A stretch of DNA of 64,000 nucleotides from Asparagopsis taxiformis (GCA_030407315.1 JALQPE010003003.1:1-64000); one strand, 5' to 3'. Shown: positions 19,841 to 30,647, counted from the stretch's first letter. Numbers and translations: made by a program. Notes: a model not told the origin generated them from the sequence alone.

Positions 19841-21214
19841 ATGCGGCGCTTTCAGCCCAGCGCCTCCATGCCGTCTAAGACGCCCCTCCCGTACGAAATG
19901 GTTGGTCGCACTGGCTATTCGCGCTCCTCCACCTTCTTGTCCAAAGATCGACTCATAAAGCTTGCAGCCGTTGTTGTCGTCGCTTTTGTCGCTATATCAG
20001 CATTACAAACTCTATTCACAAAGGGTAATGTCGTTTACGGGCTCATGATCGACGCTGGCAGCACTGGATCTCGCATTCATACCTATACTTTCCAGACACA
20101 GGGAACCGGCGAGCTCAAATTGCTCGGTGAAGATTTTCTACCCATCAAACCCGGTCTCTCAGCATTTAAAGACTCGCCGTCCAAGGCCGCCGCATCTTTG
20201 GAGCCGCTACTGCAACGTGCCAAGAAAATTGTGCCAACTGCAGCTCATGCGAGCACGCCCATTGTATTGCGCGCGACCGCCGGTTTGCGAATGGTTGGTG
20301 AAGATGTCGCCAATGACATTTTGGCCGAGGTGCGCACTTATTTGAGGTCTTCTGGTTTCCGTTTTGAAAGCGATGACTGGGCGACCATTTTGGGCGGAAA
20401 TGATGAAAGTCTATACACTTGGATCACTGTCAACTATTTGCTCAATCGTGCAGCAGACAACACTGTTGGTACTCTGGAAATGGGCGGCGGATCGTCGCAA
20501 GCTGCTTTCGTGCCGCGCGAAGTGAAAGCGCCGTCTGCCAATTGCACTACACCGTCGGAGAAAATGGATTACAAGGATCGGCACATGGATTTGTATGCGG
20601 TGTCTCATCTAAACTTTGGTCTGCAGAAGGCGAGGGCTATTGCTTTTGAGGCGTTCCAGGCGAACGGACAATTAGGCGACAATCCATGCGTCAATAAGGG
20701 CAAGCCGGTTATTTTCGAAATCCCATTTGACGAGGCTGGAAACTCGGTTTCGCTGACAGGTGCAGGCGACTATCAAAGTTGTCGTGCCCTCATTGATACT
20801 GTTGTCGTTAAGCCAGCTCTTGAGGAATGTCACTGTGATGTATGTACGTATCATGGGGCGGCGCAGCCGCATCCAATTCCGGAATATGTGGCGATTGCAT
20901 TCTACCTGGGGAGGACGGTTGCAATCGGTCTACAGACTCCACTGACGGTGAAGGATATCCGGGAGAAGGGGGAGGAGGTATGTGCATTGACGGTTGATGA
21001 AGTGAAATCCAAATATCCAGCTGTACCCAACGGCGATGCAACCGACCTCTGCATGGATCTGGCGTTTATCGTATCGCATCTAGAGATTGGTCATGGATTG
21101 ATGGAGAATCTGCACACCAAGCTGATGGTTCTCGACAAGATCGATGGCGTTGAATTGGGATGGAGTCTCGGCGCGATGCAGCAGACTATGAGCACTTTGG
21201 GTATCGGCAAGTAG
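19841..21214 (+). CDS. Apyrase / nucleoside-diphosphatase (GDA1/CD39 family)
   Basis: These enzymes split nucleoside di- or triphosphates; Golgi forms remove GDP or UDP left by glycosyltransferases. The product is 457 residues, type II: a short cytosolic tail, one membrane helix (about 40-60, LIKLAAVVVVAFVAISALQ), then a lumenal domain. The apyrase conserved regions are visible in order: DAGSTGSR from Asp71, RATAGLR from Arg144, the NDESLYTW region with the catalytic Glu, GTLEMGGGSSQ from Gly210, and LGWSLGAM from Leu439. Several cysteines in the C-terminal half suit the lumen. The ATG at 19841 was chosen because the open frame upstream has no ATG and this start places the membrane helix near the N-terminus. 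A role beside the glycosyl- and sulfotransferases in this window is plausible. Confidence 0.88.
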   Translation: MRRFQPSASMPSKTPLPYEMVGRTGYSRSSTFLSKDRLIKLAAVVVVAFVAISALQTLFTKGNVVYGLMIDAGSTGSRIHTYTFQTQGTGELKLLGEDFLPIKPGLSAFKDSPSKAAASLEPLLQRAKKIVPTAAHASTPIVLRATAGLRMVGEDVANDILAEVRTYLRSSGFRFESDDWATILGGNDESLYTWITVNYLLNRAADNTVGTLEMGGGSSQAAFVPREVKAPSANCTTPSEKMDYKDRHMDLYAVSHLNFGLQKARAIAFEAFQANGQLGDNPCVNKGKPVIFEIPFDEAGNSVSLTGAGDYQSCRALIDTVVVKPALEECHCDVCTYHGAAQPHPIPEYVAIAFYLGRTVAIGLQTPLTVKDIREKGEEVCALTVDEVKSKYPAVPNGDATDLCMDLAFIVSHLEIGHGLMENLHTKLMVLDKIDGVELGWSLGAMQQTMSTLGIGK

Positions 21215-21357
21215 ACGAGTTTGTACACTAAAATTAACAAACGTTGCGCATCACTCTGCATCTATTTACTATCTGTGCCACGTGTACGATGTTGACTTCA
21301 TAAACAACGTGCGCCGCGCCGCGTCTTGATCGTGCCGCGCCAACTCGAATCATTCCT

Positions 21358-22422
21358 ATGGAAGAACCGTTCTCAAATGGAACGGCGCCGCTTCGCAGAC
21401 CGCACTCCGATTCTCCGCGTGAAAATGACTCGCTACCTCGCGCAGTCATGACATCCGACATGGTATCCTCCTTCCGAGTAGCGCAAGTGCATCGCAATCA
21501 TAGCAAGCCAGTTTCCTCGCTCGACTTTACACAGAACGGCCAGCTGCTCGTTTCCACCAGCTCGGATAATCATGTCGGTGTGTACGAATCGGCCAGTGGA
21601 CAAATGAAGAAAACAATGCCGGTGAAAAAGTACGGCGCTGGTGTCGTGCGTTTTATCAGTGATGATCGTCCAGCTACCGTACTCACCGCCTCGACAACCA
21701 CCGATCACAAGGTGCGCGCTTTGGACCTCGAAGACGGCAGCTACGTGAGATACTATTCCAGTCACGAAGCGCAGGTCATCTCAATTGCCTCCTCGCCCGT
21801 TGGTCCGTCCTTCATTTCGTCATCACAGGATTCCTGTGTACGCTTGTGGGATGCCAGAAGCGAAGGTCCCAGCGGCAAGATGCGTACAGGCGGTTGTCCG
21901 TTGGTGGCGTATGATCCAAAGGGTTTGATTTTCGGCCTTGCGTATAATTCGCGTGGACTGAAGACAATGGTCAAGCTCTATGATGCGCGACAGTATGGAG
22001 ATGGTCCGTTTTTAGAGTTTGAATTGGACAATCGCTCTGACTCGCTGCCAACCTGTTTCAAATTCTCATCCGATGGCGAATATTTCCTTGTAGTTAATGC
22101 TGATGTCAATGCAACTGTATCTGTTTATGACGCGTACGAGGGCGAGCTATTCCGCACTTTCACTGGACATAAAAATACGACCGGCATCCCGCTCGAAGCT
22201 TCTTTCAGTCCAGATTCCGCATACATCAGTTCTGGCTCCGACGACGGATCATTGTACTTGTGGGCTTTGCAATCTGGAAAACTATTAATGGAATGTGCGC
22301 AGGTCCATGTGTTACCGTCGACTTGTGTAATATGGAATCCTATATATGCAATCATCGCATCCGCGTGTCAGAATATATCTTTGTGGCTGCCACAACAAAA
22401 CACTGTCCCATCTGAGTATTAG
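21358..22422 (+). CDS. WD40 protein WDR82/Swd2
   Basis: Swd2/WDR82 is shared by the Set1/COMPASS H3K4 methyltransferase and by cleavage/termination complexes. The 354-residue protein is almost all beta-propeller: after about 40 N-terminal residues come NHSKPVSSLDFTQNGQLLVS, SCVRLWDAR, VKLYDAR, VSVYDAYEGEL, FTGHKNT and SLYLWALQSGK, with length and spacing as in Swd2. It is followed after 85 bp by the end of the convergent RRP5 gene. Another small single-propeller WD protein cannot be fully excluded, but FTGHKN after the VYDAYEGE blade is typical of WDR82. Confidence 0.8.
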   Translation: MEEPFSNGTAPLRRPHSDSPRENDSLPRAVMTSDMVSSFRVAQVHRNHSKPVSSLDFTQNGQLLVSTSSDNHVGVYESASGQMKKTMPVKKYGAGVVRFISDDRPATVLTASTTTDHKVRALDLEDGSYVRYYSSHEAQVISIASSPVGPSFISSSQDSCVRLWDARSEGPSGKMRTGGCPLVAYDPKGLIFGLAYNSRGLKTMVKLYDARQYGDGPFLEFELDNRSDSLPTCFKFSSDGEYFLVVNADVNATVSVYDAYEGELFRTFTGHKNTTGIPLEASFSPDSAYISSGSDDGSLYLWALQSGKLLMECAQVHVLPSTCVIWNPIYAIIASACQNISLWLPQQNTVPSEY

Positions 22423-22507
22423 CTTCAACGTTTCTAAACCATTCTCTTAGCACCAATTGCTAGGGAAGTAACTTTTACAAACCAAGTAGTGGGCGAGACG
22501 ACTCTTT

Positions 22508-25500
22508 TCAGGAAGGCTTTGCGACGCTTCTCTCTACGTACTCGCGGGCCAATTTCTTCACCTCCTTCTGTTGTTCTTTGTTTCCAAATTCCTTCTCAAA
22601 TGAAAGCCACTTTTTGAAAACAAACTTCATCTTCTTGGAACTCTGGTCAAGAGTGGTACACCGTTCGAGTAGTTCGCGAGTCTTTTGTACCACTTCGCTT
22701 TCCTTATCATTTGCTTTCCTGCACTGCACAGTTTCCATGTCTATATACACATTCCAGAGGTCGAGACGTTTAGGGAAATTGCCGACAAGGGACTCAAACA
22801 CTGTACGACCACGTTCCACCGACCCGTACTTGTATTCGAGCTGAGCAAACTTAGATATGACTGCTACATGTTTCCTCTTTTCCAGGGACATGATAGCGCG
22901 TTCCAATGTACGCTGAGCGGCACCCTTGTTTCCTGTCATGAATTGCGATTGTCCAAGGGCAATCCATACTTTCTTGGATGTCTTGAATTTGCGAACAGCT
23001 CGGCGTAAAACTTCGTCGGCTAACTTGGCACTCGTGTTTCGCAATGCTGATGCAGTTTGCAAATGGAAATTTTTCACATCAGTGATTCGTTCACAAGCAC
23101 GTTCGAAAACGCGGAATACTGCTGCATCTCTCTTCGCCTTCAGTGCATCGCCTGCTGAGATTTCAACACTGTTTGATGCACCGTACTGCGCTTCCAAGTT
23201 GATATACGCAATCCATACATTTGTACGATCGATTTCATTTGAAAGGCTGATGGTTTGCAAAGCTCTTTCTGCCACAGCTCTGGCCTTCTCAACTTGCGAA
23301 ATAGAGAGACAAAATGCCATGTATCGGATCCATACGACAGATGAATTGGGTTCACCAACAAGAATCCTTTCGAAATCTTCTGATGTTTCAGGAGAATCAG
23401 GATTTGTCGCCAATGCTTCCTCTCTTAACCGGATCTCTGTTTCAGCCGCTTCACGCTGTCGTTTCTTTTCCCTCTTATCTCGCGACTTCTTCTGCGGTTT
23501 TTCTGCTTCGATCATTTCACTGTCTTCCTCTTTTGGTTCTTCTGCTTCGTCTACCTCAACTGCTTTATCCGAGAAGTTGAAAGCTGCTGAAATTTGAAGT
23601 GGAGGAGCACTTTCTGGTTTGGTCTCGACTGCTACGGATTCCACCACGTCATCTTCATCACTTTCTTCATCCGTTTCAGATTCCGAATCGCTTCCCTCAT
23701 TCAACATCGGAGTGGCGTTTTCCTCTGGTGCAGCGTTTGTGTTCTTTTCTTCGAGGATCTCATCGAGCTTAGCTTGACCATCCATATTTTCATTCTTTGC
23801 GAGAAGTTCATCAATCCTTTCTTCTTCTACACCGGCTGCCTCAAAGTAACATCGTTTAGTGCCAATACAAACCTTGCCATTTTTGACTTTGATGACCACC
23901 GCATTGAGGACCTGGTCAACCTTCCATTCTTCCAGGGGTTTCTCGATAATTCTATCTTGGTCAGCTTGAGAAATGTGGAGCAAAGCTGAAACTCCTTCCG
24001 AGAGCTCGACAAATGCACCGTAGCGCTCTATTCGTTTCACTTTGCCCCGAACAAGATCACCTTCCTTCATATCTGAAACTGGAATTCCTCCTTTCAATTG
24101 CTTCCTAGGTCTTGTACGCAGAACCATTGTGATGCGCACGCCAGTTTCGGTAGATTCTACCTTACCTACTTTGCCTTTAACCAGAGTTCCAGCCGGGAAA
24201 GCCTCACTTGGATTAACGACAAAGTCATCTGAGAGATCACAGAGCAAAATTTTGGCGACAACTCCTCGCCCGATAGCAACAAAGCAACCTTTCTTGCCAA
24301 CTGTTCTTACAAAACCACAAATGGTAGTACCTGGTTTCAGGGACTTTGCGTTTTCAGGTAGAATAACTCTATTATGACTTGCATCCTTGTCATCCCGTCT
24401 CATACTCAGAGGCACAACCGCTTCGCTTTCGGTCGCAGTTCCCTCTGGGGATTTAGACCCGTGGCGCACTTTCACAACATCACCAGGCTTGAGGGAGGAC
24501 ATAACCCCTGGAATGGTATCGGTGTCATCAGCAACATCAAATATATCGACATTTCCCCAGGATTTATTCTTCCAATCCTGATGGCGAGCGAGCCAAGGAA
24601 TCGCAACCTTAACACCAAATCCAGGACTGATATCTTGCACAATACCTTGGAACCAATCTGAATGATCAGCACCATTGTTCGATATGACTCCATGAATGTG
24701 ACGTGTCTCATCATCTGGAATTCTAGTGACAAGGCATGTAACTGGCGTCCCGACGTTCAGTGTAGAGTTCGTTGACAATGGTAGACTGTCGATATCTTCA
24801 CAGAATACCACTGTGGATGGCCCTATGGAAACAATAGTTCGTGAAAATGTTCGTGGAGTATCTTCTGTTTGTTCGCTTGCAGTACTATTATTAGAAGAAG
24901 CCGAAAAGCGCGACGAGAGCCGTTTCACAAACCCAACAACTTTTTCTTGTTCGACAACACTTCGAATATTCTTTCCTGTTTCGACGATAGACAGTTCAAG
25001 TTTGATAGCCGTAGAGTCACTGGGGCTCAAATTGGTCCGAAACCCGACCACGTAGGCAGGAGATATTACGGAACCAGACGAAGGAAGTTTGAATCGCGAG
25101 GCGTAGTTGTCTGGGAGTAGCCCAGGTGCGATAGATTCAAGCTCGTCCGCTGAGACAGATGCCGTATTCGAAACATGAATTTGACCGACGATACCTGGTG
25201 CGACACCAGCAAAAACGTACAGTGGGAAGGCTTGTGAGACCTTGACAGGTACTGTCTGTCCGATAATCGTCTTTTCTTCTCCCGGACTGCATGAGCGAAT
25301 GAGCTCTATTGTTTCTGCATCATGGGGGTTTCCTGCTTCAATGGGGAGTCTATTGCGCGGTTTTGATGTACCTTGCGCTTGCCAATCAATAACCACAAGA
25401 TTGCGACGAGTTTGAGGGGATTTCTCCAATACAGTGCACTGTAGCTTCGTACCAGGTCCAAGTATCAGCTGATCCGACAAGAAAGGGCGGATTGCGAAAG

Positions 25501-28500
25501 CAATTGCGGATCTTCTCTCAGATCTCGCTACAGCAAGGATAATATGAGAGCTTTTCACTAGCAAGACTGTTGCAGAGTACTTTTGGCCTGGAATAAGAAC
25601 ACTCTTCTTGGCACCTCCAGAAATAACCTTTTCATCTCTTGAAACATCGACAACACCAGTTATCGGATCCACATCAAGAACCCTAACTTTCTCTTTCTCC
25701 CTGTGACCAGATACTTTCGACTTTTTCGCTGCCAGTTTAATCTTTCGAGTTTCATGATGTTCCTCATCCAGAATAATATCTGGATTCGACTCTTTCACAT
25801 CCAACACCACTCCAATTCCTGATTTTCCAGAAGCCTTGAGCTTGTACACGACGCCATAGGCATGTTCGGCATCCATAGTTGCATCTACGACCGCTCCAAT
25901 GGGAAACCTGCTTTCCATCTTTGGATTACCTAGATTCATTATTAAATTGTTGAACGACCCGAACAGCGCTAGGGTATCATCGATGATGCCATGTGATCCA
26001 ACATCTGATTGTTTCAAAGAGACATTGAAGCGCTTATTCTCTGAATCTATCGTGTGAAGATTGGCAGAGACGCTTTGGTTCATTTTGAGTGCTCGAGCGG
26101 GATCACCGACAAAGCGGTCTGCAATACGACTTCTGCCAACAAACCCAACACAATCCCCAAGGAACCCTATAATCACACCCTTTGGTAGCAATGCTTTCAC
26201 GTATCCTCGCAATGTCAATGGGTCAGAGCCTGACTCTTTTTCTTTCACTACGACTTGCTCGAAAGACAATGGTAGAGCTTCAGCATTTGCTGCAGTGATC
26301 AAACTTTGCTTGAGGGTCAGGACTGGCACAGTATCCCTGACGGCTAGGACCATAGCCTCTGAAATGATCATCTCATCGGATTTGGCAGACTTTCCTTGCA
26401 TCTTCGTTATCAGTTCAGAGGCCAGTCGTTCAGCCATTCCACTAACATCAGAAAGGTGACCAAAGGGTAGATGGCATTCAACGACATCACCTTTACCATC
26501 TTCAGGGCCTGTTGAGTCATTAGCATCAGACATTTCTGTGTCTTCATCTACGGGGTCCTTGACCTCAGCAGAGGACCTACTGGATGAAACTGAAACAATG
26601 AAATGCTTGCTAGAAGAGTCAACTCCCGTCAACTTGCCTTGCACAAGATTGGCAAGCTTGAAACGCGGATCCGATTCTAACAGATTCAGAGAAGTCTTGA
26701 TGGTAGGGAGGCGCATTGAAAGCACAATGCGACGGTGCTTCGAGTCGACACTCAGAACTCTGACATTCACAGTTTGACCAACTGGATAAACCGATTCAAT
26801 GTCTGCGCGAGTATATTCTGAGGACGATTTCTTCAAGTCCATGCATAGTTCAGCAGTTGGAACAAGCCCAACCACTCTGTTGCAAAACTCTACGAGCACA
26901 TTGCCCTTTTCTGTAACTGCACAGACAGAACCCGAAAACACCAGTTCTTTCTGGTTCTCGCTCTGCGACCCTTCAGTTGGTTTGGACGCTATTTCGGCAT
27001 CCTCGTATGATGTGAGCAAAGGAAACTTTGGGGACACTAATGATCTCTTAGCCGAAAGATAAGCTTTGCCTCGTGATGGGTTGAGCGATAATACCCGACA
27101 GCGAATTGTAGCACCTATGGAAAACGATGCGTGTTTCGACAAGCGCTTCATAGGAATAGGAACATCTGAAATGTGGATGGATCCTATCATTCCAACCATA
27201 TGCGGATCACCATCGATGGCAACAATTAGAGAGCCAATGGAGCTGTGCGTCATTATCTTACAATCGTAGAGTGCACCAATCTCCACTTCATCGAGGGTTA
27301 GCGCCTTTCGAGCTAAGACACTTGAACGCAAATCGACATTGATGATACCATCGAAACGAGAAATTGAAACGATGCGCGCACCAGTTGTAATAATCATGTC
27401 TTTGTGATATTTGGACTCGATCTGGATTCCAGCTGAGTCGGAAACTCGGCTGATATGTGCAAAGAGGGGGACATTTAGCTCCAAGTCACCATCAGTTGGT
27501 TGAGCGACGTCCTCCATAATCTGGTCTTCATCTGCCGCTTCCTTATCCTTTTCGTCGGCATCGCTGTGTGGCAAATAACTTAGAATGAGCCCAAAGCCTG
27601 GTTTCACGTTGTCAACCTTCAAAGACTTCATGATAGTACCGATTCTCCATCCTTCTGGCATAGATCGCGGGATATTCCTGTGCACAAGGCCAGGAAGCAG
27701 AGTTGCAATGATGCGCTTCTGCACAGGGTCAACACTGAGGAATCGCGTTAGAATTGACTTGCCGACTGTGACATCCCAAGAACCATCTTTTGCACGAGGG
27801 ACATGCGCCGCGTCTACTGCAATTGAAAATAAACCAAAAGCTTTCAGGGCTACACCTCCCGGCCCTTCATCCATGACTCTTGCCTTTACAAGCATACCTG
27901 CACGGAGCTGCTGGTAGTTGAGACCTTCAGTGAGTTCCACTCGCGCTGCAAGTACTGATTTGGGATGTGCAGTCACACGGACCGCTGCTGAATAGTTACT
28001 CCTCCGCTTTTGTGGAAGAGATACGTCGCGTTCGACGACCACCTCAATCGGATGACCTGGGCGCAATTTGTGATCGTCATCGTCGTCTGATAAGTCGTCG
28101 GAAGCTCGGTGAAAGTTTTCAAACGGAAGAAAGCCCGAATGGACTATACTTGAGCCGAAAGAAAGAACATAACCGTGATCTTCCACCGATTTCACAGCAG
28201 CATACACTGGGAAACCTTTCTGAAGCACGCTGCCATTGGTCATACCTATGTTTACCAATTCTGGTTTGAGCGAGACGCGAAGTACCTTCTTGCCATTTTC
28301 ATTCTGTTCTATATCCATGACAGCTGCGCGAACCATTTGACCGATAGAGAGAACCTGCCACAACGGAGAGATGCGGTTATCATCGTCGTCATTTTCGTCT
28401 GCAGTGGTACTGTCATTGTCAGAGTCAGAATCACTGACGTCACGTTCAATCGCTCTGGAAACAGCGTCGCGATGCGTATTAGTGTTTGAAACGTCAACGA

Positions 28501-28819
28501 GAAGTTCGTCGGGGTCTGCTACAGCGCGCAGTCCGGATGGTAGTGCCAAATCGATCGAGGAACTGTTCGCGCGCGTAACGAGAGCTAGCAATGTCATACC
28601 GAGCGAGACTCGCGATATACTAAGGGATGCGCCATTCTGAGTAACTTTTGATGTATCAGACAGACGCACATCATCAGTATCATCTGGTCGACGTTGTCGC
28701 TTCTTTTCGGGTCCGAATAGGATTTCACCATCGCGCTTTCGTACGCGAGGCGTCGAGCCCTTTCCCGCACCGCGAGGGAACAAATCGCTTTCCAGAAAGG
28801 TGTCTCGTTTGGCGACCAT
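22508..28819 (-). CDS. RRP5: rRNA biogenesis protein RRP5 (PDCD11)
   Basis: RRP5 is a nucleolar scaffold needed for both small- and large-subunit pre-rRNA cleavage. The 2103-residue single exon is slightly longer than yeast Rrp5 (about 1730) and near the animal size. The first 1700 residues hold many S1 RNA-binding repeats, some degenerate. The clearest, around residue 1590, has the classic form GDLVRGKVKRIERYGAFVEL followed by LLHISQ. An acidic, Lys-rich linker follows (about 1680-1800). The C-terminal 300 residues are HAT/TPR-like repeats (WIRYMAFCL, VWIAYINLEAQYG, LWNVYIDME, FKKWLSFEKEFG). A basic N-terminus with KKRQRR suits nucleolar import. The ATG at 28819 is close to the divergent SFT2 gene (253 bp between starts), suggesting a shared promoter. 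Confidence 0.92.
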   Translation of the reverse strand: MVAKRDTFLESDLFPRGAGKGSTPRVRKRDGEILFGPEKKRQRRPDDTDDVRLSDTSKVTQNGASLSISRVSLGMTLLALVTRANSSSIDLALPSGLRAVADPDELLVDVSNTNTHRDAVSRAIERDVSDSDSDNDSTTADENDDDDNRISPLWQVLSIGQMVRAAVMDIEQNENGKKVLRVSLKPELVNIGMTNGSVLQKGFPVYAAVKSVEDHGYVLSFGSSIVHSGFLPFENFHRASDDLSDDDDDHKLRPGHPIEVVVERDVSLPQKRRSNYSAAVRVTAHPKSVLAARVELTEGLNYQQLRAGMLVKARVMDEGPGGVALKAFGLFSIAVDAAHVPRAKDGSWDVTVGKSILTRFLSVDPVQKRIIATLLPGLVHRNIPRSMPEGWRIGTIMKSLKVDNVKPGFGLILSYLPHSDADEKDKEAADEDQIMEDVAQPTDGDLELNVPLFAHISRVSDSAGIQIESKYHKDMIITTGARIVSISRFDGIINVDLRSSVLARKALTLDEVEIGALYDCKIMTHSSIGSLIVAIDGDPHMVGMIGSIHISDVPIPMKRLSKHASFSIGATIRCRVLSLNPSRGKAYLSAKRSLVSPKFPLLTSYEDAEIASKPTEGSQSENQKELVFSGSVCAVTEKGNVLVEFCNRVVGLVPTAELCMDLKKSSSEYTRADIESVYPVGQTVNVRVLSVDSKHRRIVLSMRLPTIKTSLNLLESDPRFKLANLVQGKLTGVDSSSKHFIVSVSSSRSSAEVKDPVDEDTEMSDANDSTGPEDGKGDVVECHLPFGHLSDVSGMAERLASELITKMQGKSAKSDEMIISEAMVLAVRDTVPVLTLKQSLITAANAEALPLSFEQVVVKEKESGSDPLTLRGYVKALLPKGVIIGFLGDCVGFVGRSRIADRFVGDPARALKMNQSVSANLHTIDSENKRFNVSLKQSDVGSHGIIDDTLALFGSFNNLIMNLGNPKMESRFPIGAVVDATMDAEHAYGVVYKLKASGKSGIGVVLDVKESNPDIILDEEHHETRKIKLAAKKSKVSGHREKEKVRVLDVDPITGVVDVSRDEKVISGGAKKSVLIPGQKYSATVLLVKSSHIILAVARSERRSAIAFAIRPFLSDQLILGPGTKLQCTVLEKSPQTRRNLVVIDWQAQGTSKPRNRLPIEAGNPHDAETIELIRSCSPGEEKTIIGQTVPVKVSQAFPLYVFAGVAPGIVGQIHVSNTASVSADELESIAPGLLPDNYASRFKLPSSGSVISPAYVVGFRTNLSPSDSTAIKLELSIVETGKNIRSVVEQEKVVGFVKRLSSRFSASSNNSTASEQTEDTPRTFSRTIVSIGPSTVVFCEDIDSLPLSTNSTLNVGTPVTCLVTRIPDDETRHIHGVISNNGADHSDWFQGIVQDISPGFGVKVAIPWLARHQDWKNKSWGNVDIFDVADDTDTIPGVMSSLKPGDVVKVRHGSKSPEGTATESEAVVPLSMRRDDKDASHNRVILPENAKSLKPGTTICGFVRTVGKKGCFVAIGRGVVAKILLCDLSDDFVVNPSEAFPAGTLVKGKVGKVESTETGVRITMVLRTRPRKQLKGGIPVSDMKEGDLVRGKVKRIERYGAFVELSEGVSALLHISQADQDRIIEKPLEEWKVDQVLNAVVIKVKNGKVCIGTKRCYFEAAGVEEERIDELLAKNENMDGQAKLDEILEEKNTNAAPEENATPMLNEGSDSESETDEESDEDDVVESVAVETKPESAPPLQISAAFNFSDKAVEVDEAEEPKEEDSEMIEAEKPQKKSRDKREKKRQREAAETEIRLREEALATNPDSPETSEDFERILVGEPNSSVVWIRYMAFCLSISQVEKARAVAERALQTISLSNEIDRTNVWIAYINLEAQYGASNSVEISAGDALKAKRDAAVFRVFERACERITDVKNFHLQTASALRNTSAKLADEVLRRAVRKFKTSKKVWIALGQSQFMTGNKGAAQRTLERAIMSLEKRKHVAVISKFAQLEYKYGSVERGRTVFESLVGNFPKRLDLWNVYIDMETVQCRKANDKESEVVQKTRELLERCTTLDQSSKKMKFVFKKWLSFEKEFGNKEQQKEVKKLAREYVERSVAKPS

Positions 28820-29072
28820 GATTGCGATGATGCAGACGATCGGGAGCGCCAGCCGGGCGGTGAGTGCGGAGGGAGATATTCCCGACGGCGGTGGCGTAAA
28901 ATCGTATTAGGAAGGAGGGAATTTTATTGGTGACACGTGTATGGGGTATTGGGACGCAATTGACAGTACACTGCTGTTAAGTTTTCGCAACATTAAAGTT
29001 GATGTTCATCAGAGAAGAGCGACTGACTGCACAGGGTCATCAGATTCTAGAGTTGAATTGTCACAAGCGTGA

Positions 29073-29919
29073 ATGCTACGTTCATCAAGAAGTACATTCG
29101 CAATGGGATTATTAGACGGTGTTCAATCACTACAAGGCGCACCGGCGCCATCAGCTCAGTCTCAAGCTGGTGTGAATGCGAACGGAGCGAACGGTGGTGA
29201 CGTCATGTCGCAATTTTCAAACGGCGCCAAATCGCTGTTCGGAGACTTTGGCAGTTCGGTAGGCGTTTCTATGAGTAGTGGAGTGGAAAACATCGGTGAT
29301 GGTGTCAAGTCTGGGGTGAATTCATTGCGAAGAATGATGGGTGATGAAAGTGTACAAGATGATCTGGAGGCGGCTCCGGTGCAAATGTCTCTTTCGGAAG
29401 AGATGGGTGCGATGTTCAATTTGACAATGATGCAACGAATTGCATTGTTCAGTATGTGCTTTGGAACGGGCGTACTGATGATATTTATTTCCTTCTCATT
29501 CCTGCCGGTCATTGTACTGGTGCCGCACAAGTTTGCGGCGGCATTCACTATGGGTAATGTGCTTTGCATTGTGTCGACATGGGTTCTTGCGGGACCGCGA
29601 TCGCAGTTGCAAACCATGTTCCATCCAGTTCGTGCAGTGGCGGCCATCATTTACGTGGCATCATTGGTGTGTACACTGCTTGCTGCATTTTTCGGTGGAA
29701 AGCTGCGATATATTATTGTTATCGCGTCACTTGTTGCGGAAATCGGTGCATGTAAGTGAGCGGAGATTTGAATTTATTGCGCAATGATGGCGACTGATGA
29801 TACTAACAAGGGTATGTGTTTTGTTGTGTTTGACAGTGATATGGTACGCGTTGAGTTATATTCCGTACGGGCGACATCTGATGTCACGTTTATTCAGCTT
29901 GGGCGGCATCCAATTGTAA
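29073..29919 (+). CDS. SFT2-domain vesicle transport protein, two exons
   Basis: SFT2 is a four-pass Golgi membrane protein involved in fusion of endosome-derived vesicles with the Golgi. Exon 1 is 29073-29751 and exon 2 is 29837-29919. The 85-bp intron has a GTAAGTGAG donor, a perfect TACTAAC branch site at 29801-29807 and a TTTGACAG acceptor. Splicing joins EIGA to LIWYALSYIPYG, the family's characteristic C-terminal block. Without splicing the frame stops at once (AK-stop region). Four hydrophobic helices follow a 120-residue Gly/Ser-rich N-terminus. The second ATG, at 29103 (MGLLDG), has a better start context and may be the true start. The stop lies 5 bp from the stop of the convergent downstream gene. 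Confidence 0.85.
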
Positions 29920-29924
29920 GGTTA

Positions 29925-30381
29925 TTATAAGTCGTCGAGAGACGATTGCTGCTGAGCGACAGCATGACGCTGGGCTCGCTGCACGGACAGGGCTTCATTT
30001 TGTAAACAAGCCATGAATCGTCTGGAGCGTGCAAAGTCTACTTCACCCTCCTCCAGCTTGGCAATGGTGATAATTACAAGTTGATGGTCAGATGTTGTTG
30101 ATGATTGCTATGAATGGAAGTGAGTGAAAGGGGGTGCAACCTACAGGTTGGTGAGCGTATATGGCGGCATAACAGGCGGGAGAGAGGCAAATATTGAAAC
30201 AGTTGTGTGGGTCGTAAGCGGGGGGTAGGTTGCAATCGGTACGTTTCAAGTCACAAGCGGCATAGCGAGCACGAAGCTGATGGTTGATTTGGCGAAGATG
30301 TGCTGGAGTTCTACGAGCATAAGTGTGGTGAAGTTGGAGGAGGACGACGACCACAACGAGTAGTAGTAGTTGTGAACGCAT
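29925..30381 (-). CDS. Small secreted/ER protein of a plant-like conserved family, two exons
   Basis: Exon 1 is 30145-30381 and exon 2 is 29925-30056, giving 122 residues. The 88-bp intron runs from a GTAGGT donor to a CCAAG acceptor. An N-terminal signal peptide (MRSQLLLLVVVVVLLQL) is followed by a cysteine-rich segment (CDLKRTDC, NCFNICLSPACYAAIY). Splicing then joins AHQP to LEEGEVDFARSRRF. The pattern C-x3-C-x2-PxCY..IY...PLEEGEVD, then an R..F segment with one more Cys, matches as far as I recall a short plant protein family of unknown function with a signal peptide. The clean join at PLEEGEVD is strong support for the intron. An ATG 25 codons upstream (30456) is possible but would bury the signal peptide. 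Function unknown. Confidence 0.7.
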
Positions 30382-30647
30382 GAGTGAAGAGGACAAATCA
30401 TCGGTTGAGGGTTTGGAGCTTGTTCGGTGATTAGGGTAGAGTAGTGAGAGCAGCAAGTGTTGAAATTTAATTGGTCACAACCATGGGTCGACATCCAATG
30501 AAACGGGGACAAGTGTGAAAAAGGCGATACGTGGTCAATCAGGTGTCGGCGCAGCGGCAGCGCCAACCGTTTGAAGAGTTTGTCCACATTTGAATATCAA
30601 CAACTAGAGTTGGCTGGAGCGTGTCGAGCACCAACGCGTAGGACAAG

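Noticed and set aside
22926..23597. Plus-strand frame of 223 codons opposite RRP5
   Set aside because: It lies antisense to HAT-repeat coding sequence of a clearly identified 2103-residue protein.
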